Positions 1-10,395 of a stretch of DNA of 64,000 bases are shown in pieces. Source of the stretch: Dipteris shenzhenensis (lineage: Eukaryota > Polypodiophyta > Polypodiopsida > Gleicheniales); assembly GCA_047967505.1 (NCBI GenBank), contig CM106541.1. One strand, 5' to 3'. Made by a program: the position numbers and the translations under genes. The notes under the pieces were generated by a model. That model was not told where the DNA came from, did not search any database, and saw only the letters and a list, made by a program, of their open reading frames with translations. Position 1 is the first letter of the stretch. Every line of letters begins with the position of its first letter.

Positions 1-700
1 TCTTATATTAATAAAGTGTCGTGAGAATAGTTTTTTGGGAAGATTTATGATTAAATTTTGTTTTAAAGTTGTTGCGTACGCAATAGGTAGGGAGGTTTGA
101 GTGGTTTTGAGGTTGAGAGAGAAATTTGTAATAAAGTGTCGTGAGAAGAGTTTTTTGGAGAGATTTATGGTTAAATATTGTTTTGAAGTTGTTGGGTACG
201 CAATAGGTAGGGAGGTTTGAGTGGTTTTGAGGTTGAGAGAGAAATTTGTAATAGATTGTTTTTTTTTTGAGGAGTTTTTTGGAGAGATTTATGATTAAAT
301 TTTGTTTGGAAGTTGTTGCGTACACAATAGGTAGGCAGGTTTGAGTGGTTTTGAGGTTGAAAGAGAAATTTGTACTAGATTGGTTTTTTTTGTTGAGGAG
401 TTTTTTGGAGAGATTTATGATTAAATTTTGTTTTGAAGTTGTTGCGTACGTAATAGGTAGGGTTTGAGTGGTTTTGAGGTTGAGAGAGAAATTTGTAATA
501 GATTGTTTTTTTTTTGTTGAGGAGTTTTTGGAGAGATTTATGATTAAATTTTGTTTTGAAGTTGTTGCATACGCAATAGGTAGGGAGGTTTGAGTGGTTT
601 TGAGGTTGAGAGAGAAATTTGTAATAGATTTTTTTTTTTGGAAAAATTGTTGCGTGCCCAATAGGCTAGGAGAGAAATTTCTGAAAATAGGTTGTGAGAG
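1..700. repeat. Tandem array of a ~122 bp AT-rich unit
   Basis: About five head-to-tail copies of a roughly 120-126 bp unit start near 9, 129, 249, 375 and 497, with a decayed sixth to about 700 and scattered remnants to about 870. Each unit carries the block GGAGAGATTTATGATTAAAT, then the near-palindrome GTTGCGTACGCAATAGG, then GGTTGAGAGAGAAATTTGT. Copies differ by small indels, mostly in a T-run. Translations of this stretch are repeat artefacts with no protein family visible. No gene is evident from 700 to 1100. Confidence 0.9.
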
Positions 701-1109
701 TTTGAGGTAAAGAGGAAAATTTGTGGAAAAAAAGATTTAATGCAAAAATGGTTTTTTGAAGTTGTTGCGTACACACAAGTTTTTGAGAAAAGAATCGGAT
801 TTGAAAAAAAATTCAAATTTACAAAAACTTGATTCTTAGAAGTTCTTACGTACGCAATAGGTTAGAAATGAAGTCACCTCTTGCAATATTTTGAAAATTT
901 TTGAGAATCTTGCAACAGGTTGATGAGAGGAGAGAAGCGTGGAGTGTAAAAGAATAATCTTTGACTGAAAGAGAGAATGAAGAATGTTCTACTTATAGTG
1001 AACCTAAAAGAACTAAAAAAACCTTAAAAACTAAAAAAAGCTTACTTGACCTAAAAGCCACCCATTTCCTATAAAACTCTACGTCTCCTCATTCTCTCTC
1101 ACAACTTTC

Positions 1110-2456
1110 TTGGAGCTCCACCATCTCTCCACCCAGGTACTCCCTCTCGTTCCTCCCCTCCTGCTTCCCATCCCCTCTCCTCCCGCTTCCTCTCTCCCCT
1201 CCCTTCCCCTCTCCTCCCTCCCGTCCCTTGCCCTTCCCTCCCCCTCCCTTGCCCTCTCCTCCCTCTTCTTCTCCTGCTTCATCTCTCTCCCTCCCTTCCC
1301 CTCTCCTCCTGCTTCTCCCCTCCCTCCTCCTGCCCCTCCCTTCCCTTCCCTGCCGTCCCTCCCTTCCCTTCCCGCCGTCCCTCCCTTCCCCTCCCCCTCC
1401 CCCTCCTTGCCAGCCCCTCCCTTCCCCGCCTCCCCCTCCGCCTCCCCTCCTCGTCGCAGGCGGGAGGGAGGGACGGAGGGGGGGCCGACACGAGGGGGAG
1501 GGGAGGGGGCTGACGGGAGGGCGGGGAAGGGCGAGGGGTGGCAGGGAGGGCACAGGGAAGGGGGAGGGGGAGGGGAGGTGAGGAAGGGGGAGGGGAGGCG
1601 CGGGGAAGGGGGAGGGGGAGGGGAGGCGGGCAAGGGGGAGGGGAGGCGAGAGGGCACGGGGAGAGGAGGGAGGGGGGGTTAAACCCCCCCCACTTGTTGC
1701 GCACGCAACAGGTGGGGTGGGGGGGTTTAATAATACCCCCCACCCCACTTGTTGTGAGGTGGGGAAGGGGGAGGGGAGGCGGGAGGGTGGATTTTGAGAG
1801 GAGGGAGGGGGAGGGTTAAACCTCCCCTATTGCGCATGCAACAGGTGGGGTGGGGGTAATAATACCCCCTACCCCACCTGTTGCGCACGCAATAGGTGGG
1901 GGTAAACCCCCCTCCCTCCTCTCCTCCCGCCCTCCCCCTCCCTGCCCTCCCTTCCCCACCTCCCCTCTCCCTTCCCCGACCGTTAACCCCCCCTCCCTCC
2001 TCTCCTCCTATCCTCCCCTCGCCCCCTCCCCCTTCCCCGCCTCCCCTCCCGTCGGCCCCCTCCCTTCCTCCCTCCGCTCCCTTCCCCTCTCCTCTTGCTT
2101 CCCCCCCTCTTCTCCCTCTTTTTCAAGGCGGGGAGCGGTGAGGAGGACGGGAGGGGAGGGAGGAGGGAGAGGAGAGGGCAGTCGGGAGGGAGGAGGCAGG
2201 CGAGGAGGCGAGAGGGAGGAGGAGAGGAGGTAGGTGGGGAGGCGGGAGGGAGGAGGGAGAGGAGGCAGGTAAGGAGGCGAGAGGGCGGGGAGGATGCAGA
2301 TGGGAGGGGGAGGCGGGAGGGAGGGGAGGGGGTCGACGGGAGGGCACAGACGGGAGGAGGAGGCAAAGAAAGAGGAAGGAAGAGGCAGACGGGAGGAGGA
2401 GGCAAAGAAAGAGGAAGGAAGAGGCGGGATGGGGGAGGCGGGAGGAGAGGAGGGGG
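1110..2456. repeat. GC-rich polypyrimidine/polypurine block
   Basis: The plus strand is almost pure C/T from about 1130 to 1450, almost pure G/A from about 1455 to 1680, C/T again from about 1910 to 2125 and G/A again from about 2130 to 2455. Each C/T run and the following G/A run form a large imperfect inverted repeat with strong hairpin, triplex and G-quadruplex potential. Junctions at 1680-1760, 1815-1905 and 2457-2498 carry a G/C-flanked palindrome around TTGCGCACGCAA. The long reading frames on both strands encode only Pro/Ser/Leu or Gly/Glu/Arg and are not genes. Confidence 0.85.
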
Positions 2457-2498
2457 TTAACCCCCAACCTATTGCGCACGCAATAGGTTGGGGGTTAA
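2457..2498. repeat. Perfect 20 bp-arm palindrome
   Basis: The left arm TTAACCCCCAACCTATTGCG (2457-2476) is exactly reverse-complementary to 2479-2498, with the two bases CA between. It is the best preserved member of the TTGCGNRCGCAA palindrome family found repeatedly in the first 2.5 kb. Confidence 0.9.
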
Positions 2499-2519
2499 TT
2501 TCTCCCCTACCCTAAGCCC

Positions 2520-2850
2520 CCAAAGGGCTTTAAATTTTTATTTTATTTTTAAAGACAAAAAAATTAATTTAATTTTATTTAAAGAAGGAAAAAAAGATGA
2601 AAAAATTTAAATAACTTCATTTATTTTAGAAAAATAAAAAAATTTAAAATAAATAAAACTTTAAAAAAATTTAAAAAATTAAATTAAATTTTAGATATAA
2701 GAATGAATTAATTAATTAAAATAAAATAAAATAAAATAATTAAAAATAAATAAAACTTAAAATAATATTTAATTAGAAATTTATTTTATATTTTGAGTTT
2801 GAAAATCATTGTAATTTTCATTTTTTATTTTTAATTGTTTTTGAAAAAAC
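2520..2850. other. AT-rich leader, no gene
   Basis: Very AT-rich, low-complexity sequence (short runs of A, T and AAAT). It lies between the polypurine block and the ORF starting at 2852. The inverted partner at 56.36-57.06 kb has the same order, so this may be the 5' flank or promoter part of that repeat family. Confidence 0.5.
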
Positions 2851-2851
2851 T

Positions 2852-3837
2852 ATGGCTTCCAATTTTGGTTCCAAGGTGTCTTTCAAATACCTTGAACATG
2901 CTTGCTATTTTATGGAGCGCAAATCAAAGTATTTTTTTAGTGATCACTGGAGAGAATGTGTCAAGCGTGAAATATTCTCGAGAGGCAATAAGAAATGGTG
3001 GCATGGTCTCAAACATCAACATTAAGAAAACAATTTGATACAAGTTGTGTGCAAAGGAAAGAATGACGAGGTGGTTTACAAGTTACGAGTTACGCACAAG
3101 CACTTCTTGAAGCCCTTACCAGATTCAATTGAGGGATCCCAAGAATTACTTAGTGCCTTAGAGGCATTGAAGAAAATGTGGGATGCATTTCCAAGTGGTG
3201 GTGTTGTACCTTCAGCAGCAGTAAGTACGCCATCTATAACATGTAACCCTCAAGTTGTACCGTAATATCTGTGGCCATAACTACGGTAACTCCGACAAGA
3301 GTAACTACAATATCTACGGCAGTAACTACAGTATCTCCAACTGTACCTACATCATCGACTGCTGCAACTACATGAATAAGAAGAAGTGATCGTGGAGCAG
3401 ATTCAAGTTCTACAGCTATTCCCAGAAAGAGAGCAAAAATAACTCCTACCCCACGTGCAGATCGTTCAAGTGCAGGTGATTTAAAACCAGGTGAAAAATT
3501 AGATAGCGATGAATAGGAGGATCGGCAAGAAGAAGATACAAGTCTCAAAGACTTTTCTATAAGTGTGGCAGACTTACATCCTCCAGAGGATGAGGGGTAC
3601 ATTTGGGGATTTTCACAATTCAGCGTGGCCACAATGCTTATTGATCGAGCTTCGTTGTTCACAAATCAAAGAAAGCTAGATAAGACATTGGCATGCAAAT
3701 TGTATGAAGATACAAGGAAAACAAGAACTCCAGTTGCCACTAATATCACTCTTCATCCTATGACGTTTAAGATACTTCAAGAAGATGATCCTACATTGCC
3801 TGATGTCACATTTCAAAAGCGCGTGGACTTTCTTTAA
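2852..3837 (+). pseudogene. Decayed transposon-type ORF, unknown family, copy 1
   Basis: The reading frame starts MASNFGSKVSFKYLEHACYF and contains a Trp/His/Cys-rich stretch (HWRECVKREIFS, NKKWWHGLKHQH) that looks like a metal- or DNA-binding domain, though I cannot name the family. An in-frame TAA follows at about 3022, then the frame continues (VVCKGKNDEVVYKLRVTHKH), a second stop, a Thr/Val-rich repeat region, and a last piece at 3565-3837 (ISVADLHPPEDEGYIWGFSQ). A second copy of the first ~180 bp lies inverted at 56176-56355 with the same AT-rich and purine-rich upstream region, which argues for a dispersed repeat rather than a host gene. Several stops make it non-functional. Function is not known. 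Confidence 0.5.
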
Positions 3838-4111
3838 GCTTCCTGACTACAAACCATAAATTGTATGATGCAAAAGCATTATAGCAGGAATGACTCACAT
3901 GCCACAAGCTCAATAGCCACTGGGTTACGCACATTGCATCCCAACCCTGAAATCAAAATAAACCATAACCCGAGGATGGGTAATCAAATGGATCCGAGAG
4001 TATGTTGTCTCTGTGCCAACATGGACCTAGGTAGAACAGAATGTGTGTGTAGAGTAGCGGCAAAGCTCCGCTTGTACTTGCATAAGGCTAGAAATAATCC
4101 CTCTTAGAAAT

Positions 4112-4460
4112 CCAACTTGCATGTTCTACATGCAAGTTCTACATACGATTCCTACACGCAAGTTCTACATGCAAATCCTACATGCGAGTTCTACATGCAA
4201 CTCCTACATGCAACTCCTATATGCCAGTTCTACATGCAACTCCTACATGTGAGTTCTACATGCAACTCCTACATGCAAGTTCTACATGCAACTCCTACAT
4301 GCGAGTTCTACATGCAAGTTCTACATGCAATTCCTACATGCAACTCCTACATGCGAGTTCTACATGCAACTCCTACATGTGAGTTCAACATGTAACTCCT
4401 ACCTGCAACTCCTACATGCGAGTCCTACATGCAACTCCTAGATGCAAGTTGCAAGTTCTA
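4112..4460. repeat. 13 bp minisatellite (CTACATGCAACTC)
   Basis: About 25 consecutive 13 bp units with consensus CTACATGCAACTC or CTACATGCGAGTT run through the interval. Frames through it encode MQLLHASST-type repeats and are not genes. The sequence from 3840 to 4111 before it has no recognisable gene. Confidence 0.9.
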
Positions 4461-4639
4461 CATGTAGAGAGAGAATGTCTTACAATTCCTACATGCAAAG
4501 AGAGAAGCTCTCCAACTTGTATAAATACTCCTTAATGGAATGAAGCCCACACTCTTTGGGGCATTGTGTTGAGTTTTACTTTGGTATTCCAAGCAATTGT
4601 CTCAAGTGTCCATGCTTCCTTACACTCCATGTCCAAAAG

Positions 4640-4930
4640 CATGTCCTAACCTTGCAACTCCTCCTCCCCTCTCCTCCAACCTTGCAACCCATGCTCCTCC
4701 CTCCTCCTCCTCCTCCTCCTCCCTCCTCCTTGTCCCCCCTCATCATCCCTTCTCCCTCCTTCTCCCTTCTCCTCCTCCCTCCTCCTCCTCCTACTCCCTC
4801 TCCTCCTTCTCCCTCCTCCTCCCTCCTCCTCCTCCTCCCTCCTCATCCTCCTCCTCCTCCCTCTCCTCCTTCTCCCTCCTCCCCCACCTCCCTCCTCTCT
4901 CTTCTTTCCCCCACGCTCTTACACCTTCTT
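4640..4930. repeat. CTC/CTT polypyrimidine tract
   Basis: Simple-sequence DNA made of CTCCTC and CTCCTT on the plus strand, strongly strand-asymmetric. Reading frames here are low-complexity Pro/Ser/Leu and not genes. Confidence 0.85.
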
Positions 4931-5029
4931 CCTCTCCCACTCCTATGCTCCCCCTAAACCCTTAATTCCTCAACCCTTAACCTGCATGATCTATGAGGGA
5001 GACGAGTTCTCCACCATGTACTCTACCCT

Positions 5030-5160
5030 AATCCTTGGAACCTCTTCTAAACTCTCGAACCTCTCTCTAAACCTTGGAACCTCCTAACCTCTTCCAAACA
5101 CTGGAACCTCTTTCTAAACTCTGGAACCTCCCTCTAACCCTTAAACTCCTCGTAAACCCT
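5030..5160. repeat. Short tandem repeat, ~26 bp unit
   Basis: Four to five imperfect copies of a unit around AAACTCTGGAACCTCT. No gene is visible between 4930 and about 5320. Confidence 0.7.
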
Positions 5161-5319
5161 GCAACCCCCAATGAAGGCGAAAGCCTTCATTACTTCAACC
5201 ATGATGATACACGTTCCCTTTATACATGCATGCACTATGTTTGCTTACCACACTTAATCCTACGTCTCTCACTGAAACACGACTCGAGGTTGTAATACTA
5301 CAAACGACAACCTGCATAC

Positions 5320-8151
5320 TGAGAATACCATGTTCTTCCCATGGAAGCCGTGGGAAAGAGCCAACAATATTTCCAGATCTCCTAGACATATCAATGAAAT
5401 GTTGGTCAGAGGAATCTTGATGTGGACCATGCATGACTACCCTAGATATGGAGAGTGCGCAGGTATGTGCTTGTGTCTTTACATGTATAATATGTGATAC
5501 TTTTATGACTCTCTTTCTAGTGCATGTCTTATACTAATAGATTCAAGGATTCCTGTAGGACTTCAATAAGTGGGTACCATGCTTGTCCTATTTGTGGGAA
5601 TGGTTTGAGTGCGCTTGCACGATACTACAAATATATTCAGAGGAAAATGATTTATGAAGGTCATGCTCGATACCTTCTGCTAGACCATCTCAATTGTGGA
5701 GGCCAGCTTGATCCACCACCACCATATTTGAAAGAAAGTGTCTAGATCTAGGCTTGGAGGACAAATGGAGAGGAGCCTCCTCGTGGTATGAAGAGGCTAT
5801 CCATCTTTCACGAGCTTCCTTATTGGGGTGAGTTACAAATCAATCATCTCTTGGATCCCTTGCATATCTTCAAGAATGTAGGGGCTACTATTTGGGCACA
5901 CTTGGTTTGTGTCAAAGACTCAAGACTATGAGAAGACTTGCATAATATGAATAGGTTGCCTCATTTGTGGCCCCAAGTTCATGTTCATAAAGTTGTCCTT
6001 TCAAAAGCAGCATGGATCCTGTCCAAGAGAGAGGAGGTAGCATAGGCAAAAATTGCCTCTTTTCAAACACTGACAGGGTACATGCATTGCTTCAAAGGAG
6101 AATTTTCAAAGGACAATAAGCTTAGTGGGCTCAAGTCCCATGATTAGCACAAGGTCTTACAGGTATTCTAAGTTGTAGCATTAGTATACTGATAATCATG
6201 ATGCATTAGTGTAATTATTATTATGTTATATTATTGACATAACTTCTTTGTTGCTTGGATAGTTCATAGTCCCAATTATAGTAAAAGGGTGCTTACAAGA
6301 AGACGTTAGAAATGCTATATTCAAGATCAGTGCTATTGTGAGGTATGCTTACTATCAACTCACATTGATTGCATTTTCTTCAATTTAAGTTGAATAATCT
6401 ATAGACTAATTATGAAATATATCTTACATGGGCACATGAAATAGGTGGATATCTCAAAAAGAGATCTCCATATCGAGCATCAAGAAGGCTGGGGTAGACT
6501 CCATCAAAGCCATATGCTTTCTTGATAAGCGCTTTCCCTCAAGCATTATGACAACTTAAGTGCACTTGATTGTGCACATAGTTGATGAGGTGGCCATTGC
6601 AGGTATCGTTCATAATCGGTGGATTTTTTTTCTCGAATGGTTTATGAAAACTTTGAAGGGATTTGTAAGGCATAGAGTAAAACCATAAGAAAGCATGGCA
6701 GAGGGATGGCTTGTGCGAGAGTCTTTTGTATTTATCATGGAGTTTCTTGCATCCATGGATCCCGATATGTCACAAGCTTGGCATAACAAGGACGATGATC
6801 GCATCATTGGTGAGGTTCCCTAAGGAAAAGGGATTGAAAGAAAGATGACCGAAGAGCAAATGGAGAAATTCAATAAGTTTTTTATCCTCAATAGCAAGGA
6901 GATGAAGAAGTGGATTGAGAGATATGAAATGGCCAAAATAGAAAGAATAAATGCAAGGATGAGATTCAGAGTCATGCACCGGCAAGCACAACCATATCCA
7001 CAAGATCTCGCCCTTCTCCCCAAAGACATGTCACTTGATTGGCTACAACTAGCTCTATGTAAAGCTAAACACAATGGAGAGACAATAAAGAAGCGCGAGT
7101 GAGAGTTTTCATTTGGATGTATGATGCATGTAAGTTTCTTACCTCTTGACATAAATAAGTTCTTTGTGGCAATATATGCTATAAAATATATGCATTCTCA
7201 TTCTCATAATGATACTCTTTTGCTGTACAAAAAGTACAGTGAATTATGGTCATATGGACGACATTTTCACATGGAACGCATCGATTCAAAGAGAGTCATG
7301 TATGATTGTGGAGTCATGGCTAACTTCACACAAGATATCCAAGCAAGTTCTTTGGATTCCAATCTTCTCTCCTCGCAATTGGATTATTGTGGGACCATAC
7401 ACAAAATCTATGAAATTGATTTTAGACGATTTAGTATTTTCATTCTTGGTGTAAAATGGTTTAGAAATATTTACAACGGTCCCCATGCGACAGTGAGGAA
7501 ATAAAGTAGTGGTTTCTTTGCAATAGACTCCACCAAACTTTGGACCGATGAAAGTGATACTTTTGTTCTTCTTAAGCATTGTGAGCAGGTGCGCAGGTGC
7601 GTACTAATGATTTAATTAATCAAATGCTTTTATTTTTTAAGATCAATTGGTACATGTTTGTATCTACTTAAGCATAAACTCATATAATTGATGGCATTTG
7701 ACACCCATCTTCAATATAGGTGGTTTTTCATCCAGATCGTTGTGATCCAAGATGGTGGTATGTGATCCAAGTTGCACCACGAAGTAAATAGATTTTTTAA
7801 GATAAATATGTGGATATGGAGATCCCTCTACCAATGCCAAATCCAATTGATCCAGATGGATCTAGCGAAGAAGATGAAGATCAGAATATGAGCCAAGAAG
7901 ATGATGCACATAATGACATCGTATGAGAGGAAGATGGAGATCACAATATTGACGAAGAAGATGACAATCAAGAATCACCTGACTTTATTGAAGAAGGGGA
8001 ATTACAAGATAAATTCTTAGGTAAATGTGTGATGCCCAAGTAGGATGATGATATAGGAGATCAGCTGGGTATAGAGTTGGAGATAGACTTGTTTGGCGTG
8101 CATCAGGACTTGGCTCAAGATGAAGATGTTGATGTAAATTCTTTTGATTGA
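5320..8151 (+). pseudogene. CACTA (En/Spm) TNP2-like transposase, element A
   Basis: Conserved blocks of a plant CACTA transposase occur in order: the transposase_21-type core (LMWTMHDYPRYGECAG near 5430; GYHACPICGNGLSALARYYK from 5572; LPYWGELQINHLLDPLHIF from about 5820; LKSHD before HKVLQ near 6130), the DUF4218-like block (WISQKEIS, VHLIVHIVDEVAIAG, EWFMKTLKGFVRH; 6445-6700; WLVRESFVFIMEF near 6720) and the DUF4216-like block (7245-7590). An acidic tail ends at TGA 8149-8151. Introns with GT/AG ends fit at about 5463-5560, 6163-6262 and 6343-6444, the usual places in this family. At least eight in-frame stops (for example TAG for Trp in the KSHD-HK motif) make it dead. The N-terminal third is missing or unrecognisable. 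The product would bind element ends and catalyse cut-and-paste transposition in the nucleus. Confidence 0.85.
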
Positions 8152-8339
8152 TTTCTTTCATCTCAAATTTGGACATGAATGTATGAGCTTCAAATTTTAT
8201 GTACATGCTCTTGTATTTTTATTCTTTCAAAGGATCAAACATGTATGGAAATAATTTTTATTTGTCATTGGGAAACACTCTATGTTAAATATTGGTATAG
8301 GGAAAACACTCTCTATTAAACGTTGCTATAGGAAAACTT

Positions 8340-8547
8340 CACAGAGTCAGTATATACCAACCTTTATACTGTTGTCATTGGTCGGTATACCGACCTTATG
8401 AGTCGGTATATACCGACCATTAACACTTCTGTCATTGATCGGTATGTATCGACCTTATTAATCCCACCATACATACCGATGATTAGCACACCGTGCATGC
8501 TAAACATCGGCACTTAATCATTGAAACAAGGCCCGTGTGTAGTAGTG
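8340..8547. mobile_element. Right terminus of CACTA element A
   Basis: The element ends at 8547; read on the minus strand the terminus is CACTACTACACACGGGCC, a canonical CACTA-type terminal inverted repeat. The 200 bp inside carry subterminal palindromes GTCGGTATACCGAC (8381-8394) and GTCGGTATATACCGAC (8402-8417) plus degenerate copies. The transposase gene ends 200 bp upstream. I could not find the left end, which is either degraded or replaced by the minisatellites. Confidence 0.75.
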
Positions 8548-9282
8548 AATGTAAATCAACCTAAGGCTAGTTTGAAATCTCCAAGAATTTATTGAATGTG
8601 TTTATGTGTATATGTGATTGTGAACATATTGGATGTGTTTTTGTGTATGAGTGATCATCAAGTTGACCTAAGGTCCATTTGCAAAACTTGGCCATTTTTT
8701 TCAACACCCTCAAGCTAACATACGGTTGATTTGCAAAGGTGTATTCTAGAATCTATTGTGTATTTGTATGATGTCTTATAATGTGTGTGTGTTTGTATAA
8801 TGTCTTATAATGTAAGTGTTTGTGTGTGTGTGTGTGTGCATGCATGGGTTGTATAGCACACAATGTGCTTATAATGTGTGTGTGTTTGTATAATGTCTTA
8901 TAATGTAAGTGTTTGTGTGTGTGTGTGTGTGCGTGCATGGGTTGTATAGCACACAATGTGCTATATAGCATACCTGGTGTGCCACTATGTATACTCAAAT
9001 TATGTGCTATATAGCTGATCTGATGGTTTGAATAGAAGAAACAATGACTTGTATAGCATGCAAAGCTCCAGATCTTTGTCTATGTGGTGCATAGCATATT
9101 CTATGGGCTGTATAGCACACACAATGTGCTATATAGTATACCTAGTGTGCCACGACTATGTATACTCAAACTATGTGCTATATAGCTAATTTTATGGTTT
9201 GAATAGAAGAAACAGTGAGCTATATGTGACACTGTGTGTGTGATCACCAACATCCATGAAGGACAAATCGGCCTAAGGTTAG

Positions 9283-9313
<31 letters not shown>

Positions 9314-9360
9314 ATCACCAATATCCATGAAGTACAAATCAACCTAAGGTCATGTCGATT

Positions 9361-9417
<57 letters not shown>

Positions 9418-9873
9418 ATCAAATCAACCTAAGGTTGATTTGCAAAGCTTGGCCATTGTGTTCACACCTTCAAATCAACCCAAGGTCGATATGGAGTGTG
9501 TATGTTTGAGTCTTACAATATGTTTTTGTGTGCATATCTACGTGATTATGAATATAAGTGTATGTGAGTGGTCATCAAATCGATTGAAGGTCAATTTGCA
9601 AATCCTAGCCACCATTGTGTTCGACACCTTATGCAATCTTCTCAAATTGGCCCAAGGTCAATTTTTAGTGTGGGTGGGTGTGTCTTAGAATGTGTTTGGG
9701 TGGGTGTGTGAGTCCAAAATCAACCTAAGGTCTCCCTAAGGTCAATTTACATTCTTTTACAATGTTGGTATGTGTGTTCTTATATCAACCCAAGGTCGTG
9801 AAATAATATAAAGAGGGGAGAGGAGAAGAGTGGAGATGAAGAGAGAGGCCATAGTTAGAGAGCACACCACAAA
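8548..9873. repeat. Microsatellite and short-motif repeat region
   Basis: No gene is visible. A ~92 bp unit is duplicated in tandem (about 8785-8876 and 8877-8967), each with a (GT)n run. Further (GT)n lies at 9285-9312 and (GA)n of about 44 bp at 9371-9414. The motif AATCAACCTAAGGT recurs many times from 8560 to 9800, including a near-perfect inverted form at 9420-9441. Related blocks on TATAGCACACAATGTGCTATATAG occur near 8950 and 9110. Confidence 0.8.
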
Positions 9874-10088
9874 CACTACAAGGCACATGCCATTTTTCGA
9901 TAAAAATACCGACCTTTTTTACACTAAAAAGTTTTTTTTTAATGGGTGCAAAGGACGGTATTTATGTTGCTATTAGCATCAGAAGAGAATGGTCACTATA
10001 TAAGTGTTGTTACATAGCGACACTGGTAAACGTCGTTATATAGCGACACTGGTAAACATCGCTATATAGCAATGATTAATAGAAGCTT

Positions 10089-10153
10089 TAAAAAACATTA
10101 GTGGGACTAAACAGGGCCACAATAAGCCCTGTTTTTTGCTACTAATGTTTTTT
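10089..10153. repeat. Long stem-loop inside CACTA B end
   Basis: AAAAAACATTAGT pairs with ACTAATGTTTTTT, and nested inside ACAGGGC pairs with GCCCTGT. The structure lies about 215 bp inside the element terminus. Confidence 0.8.
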
Positions 10154-10159
10154 TTTTAG

Positions 10160-10365
10160 TAATTACAAAAGAATGTTGTTTGTTACACAATTTTCCTTGT
10201 GAAAGGGGTGATACAAAATCGCTGAAATGAGCTGAGTGACAAAAGCATATACATGCCAAAGATAGACAACATTGTTTGTTACAAAATTACCCTTTCAAAA
10301 AGGGTGATACAAAATCGCTCAAACGAGCCATCATACAGAAGCATATACATGCCAAAGTATATATA
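10160..10365. repeat. Tandem duplication of ~105 bp
   Basis: Two imperfect copies share GGGTGATACAAAATCGCT and AAGCATATACATGCCAAAG. They lie downstream (3') of the minus-strand ORF1-like gene of CACTA B, in the likely 3' untranslated region. Confidence 0.75.
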
Positions 10366-10395
10366 AACTACTACTAATACTACTACTACTACTAC

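Noticed and set aside
1079-2515. Long overlapping ORFs on both strands (Pro/Ser/Leu or Gly/Glu/Arg)
   Set aside because: They are translations of polypyrimidine/polypurine DNA, open in nearly all frames because stops cannot form; no domain or codon signal.
4112-4460. Possible CRISPR-like array (short regularly spaced repeats)
   Set aside because: Units are contiguous 13 bp minisatellite copies without unique spacers, in a plant genome.
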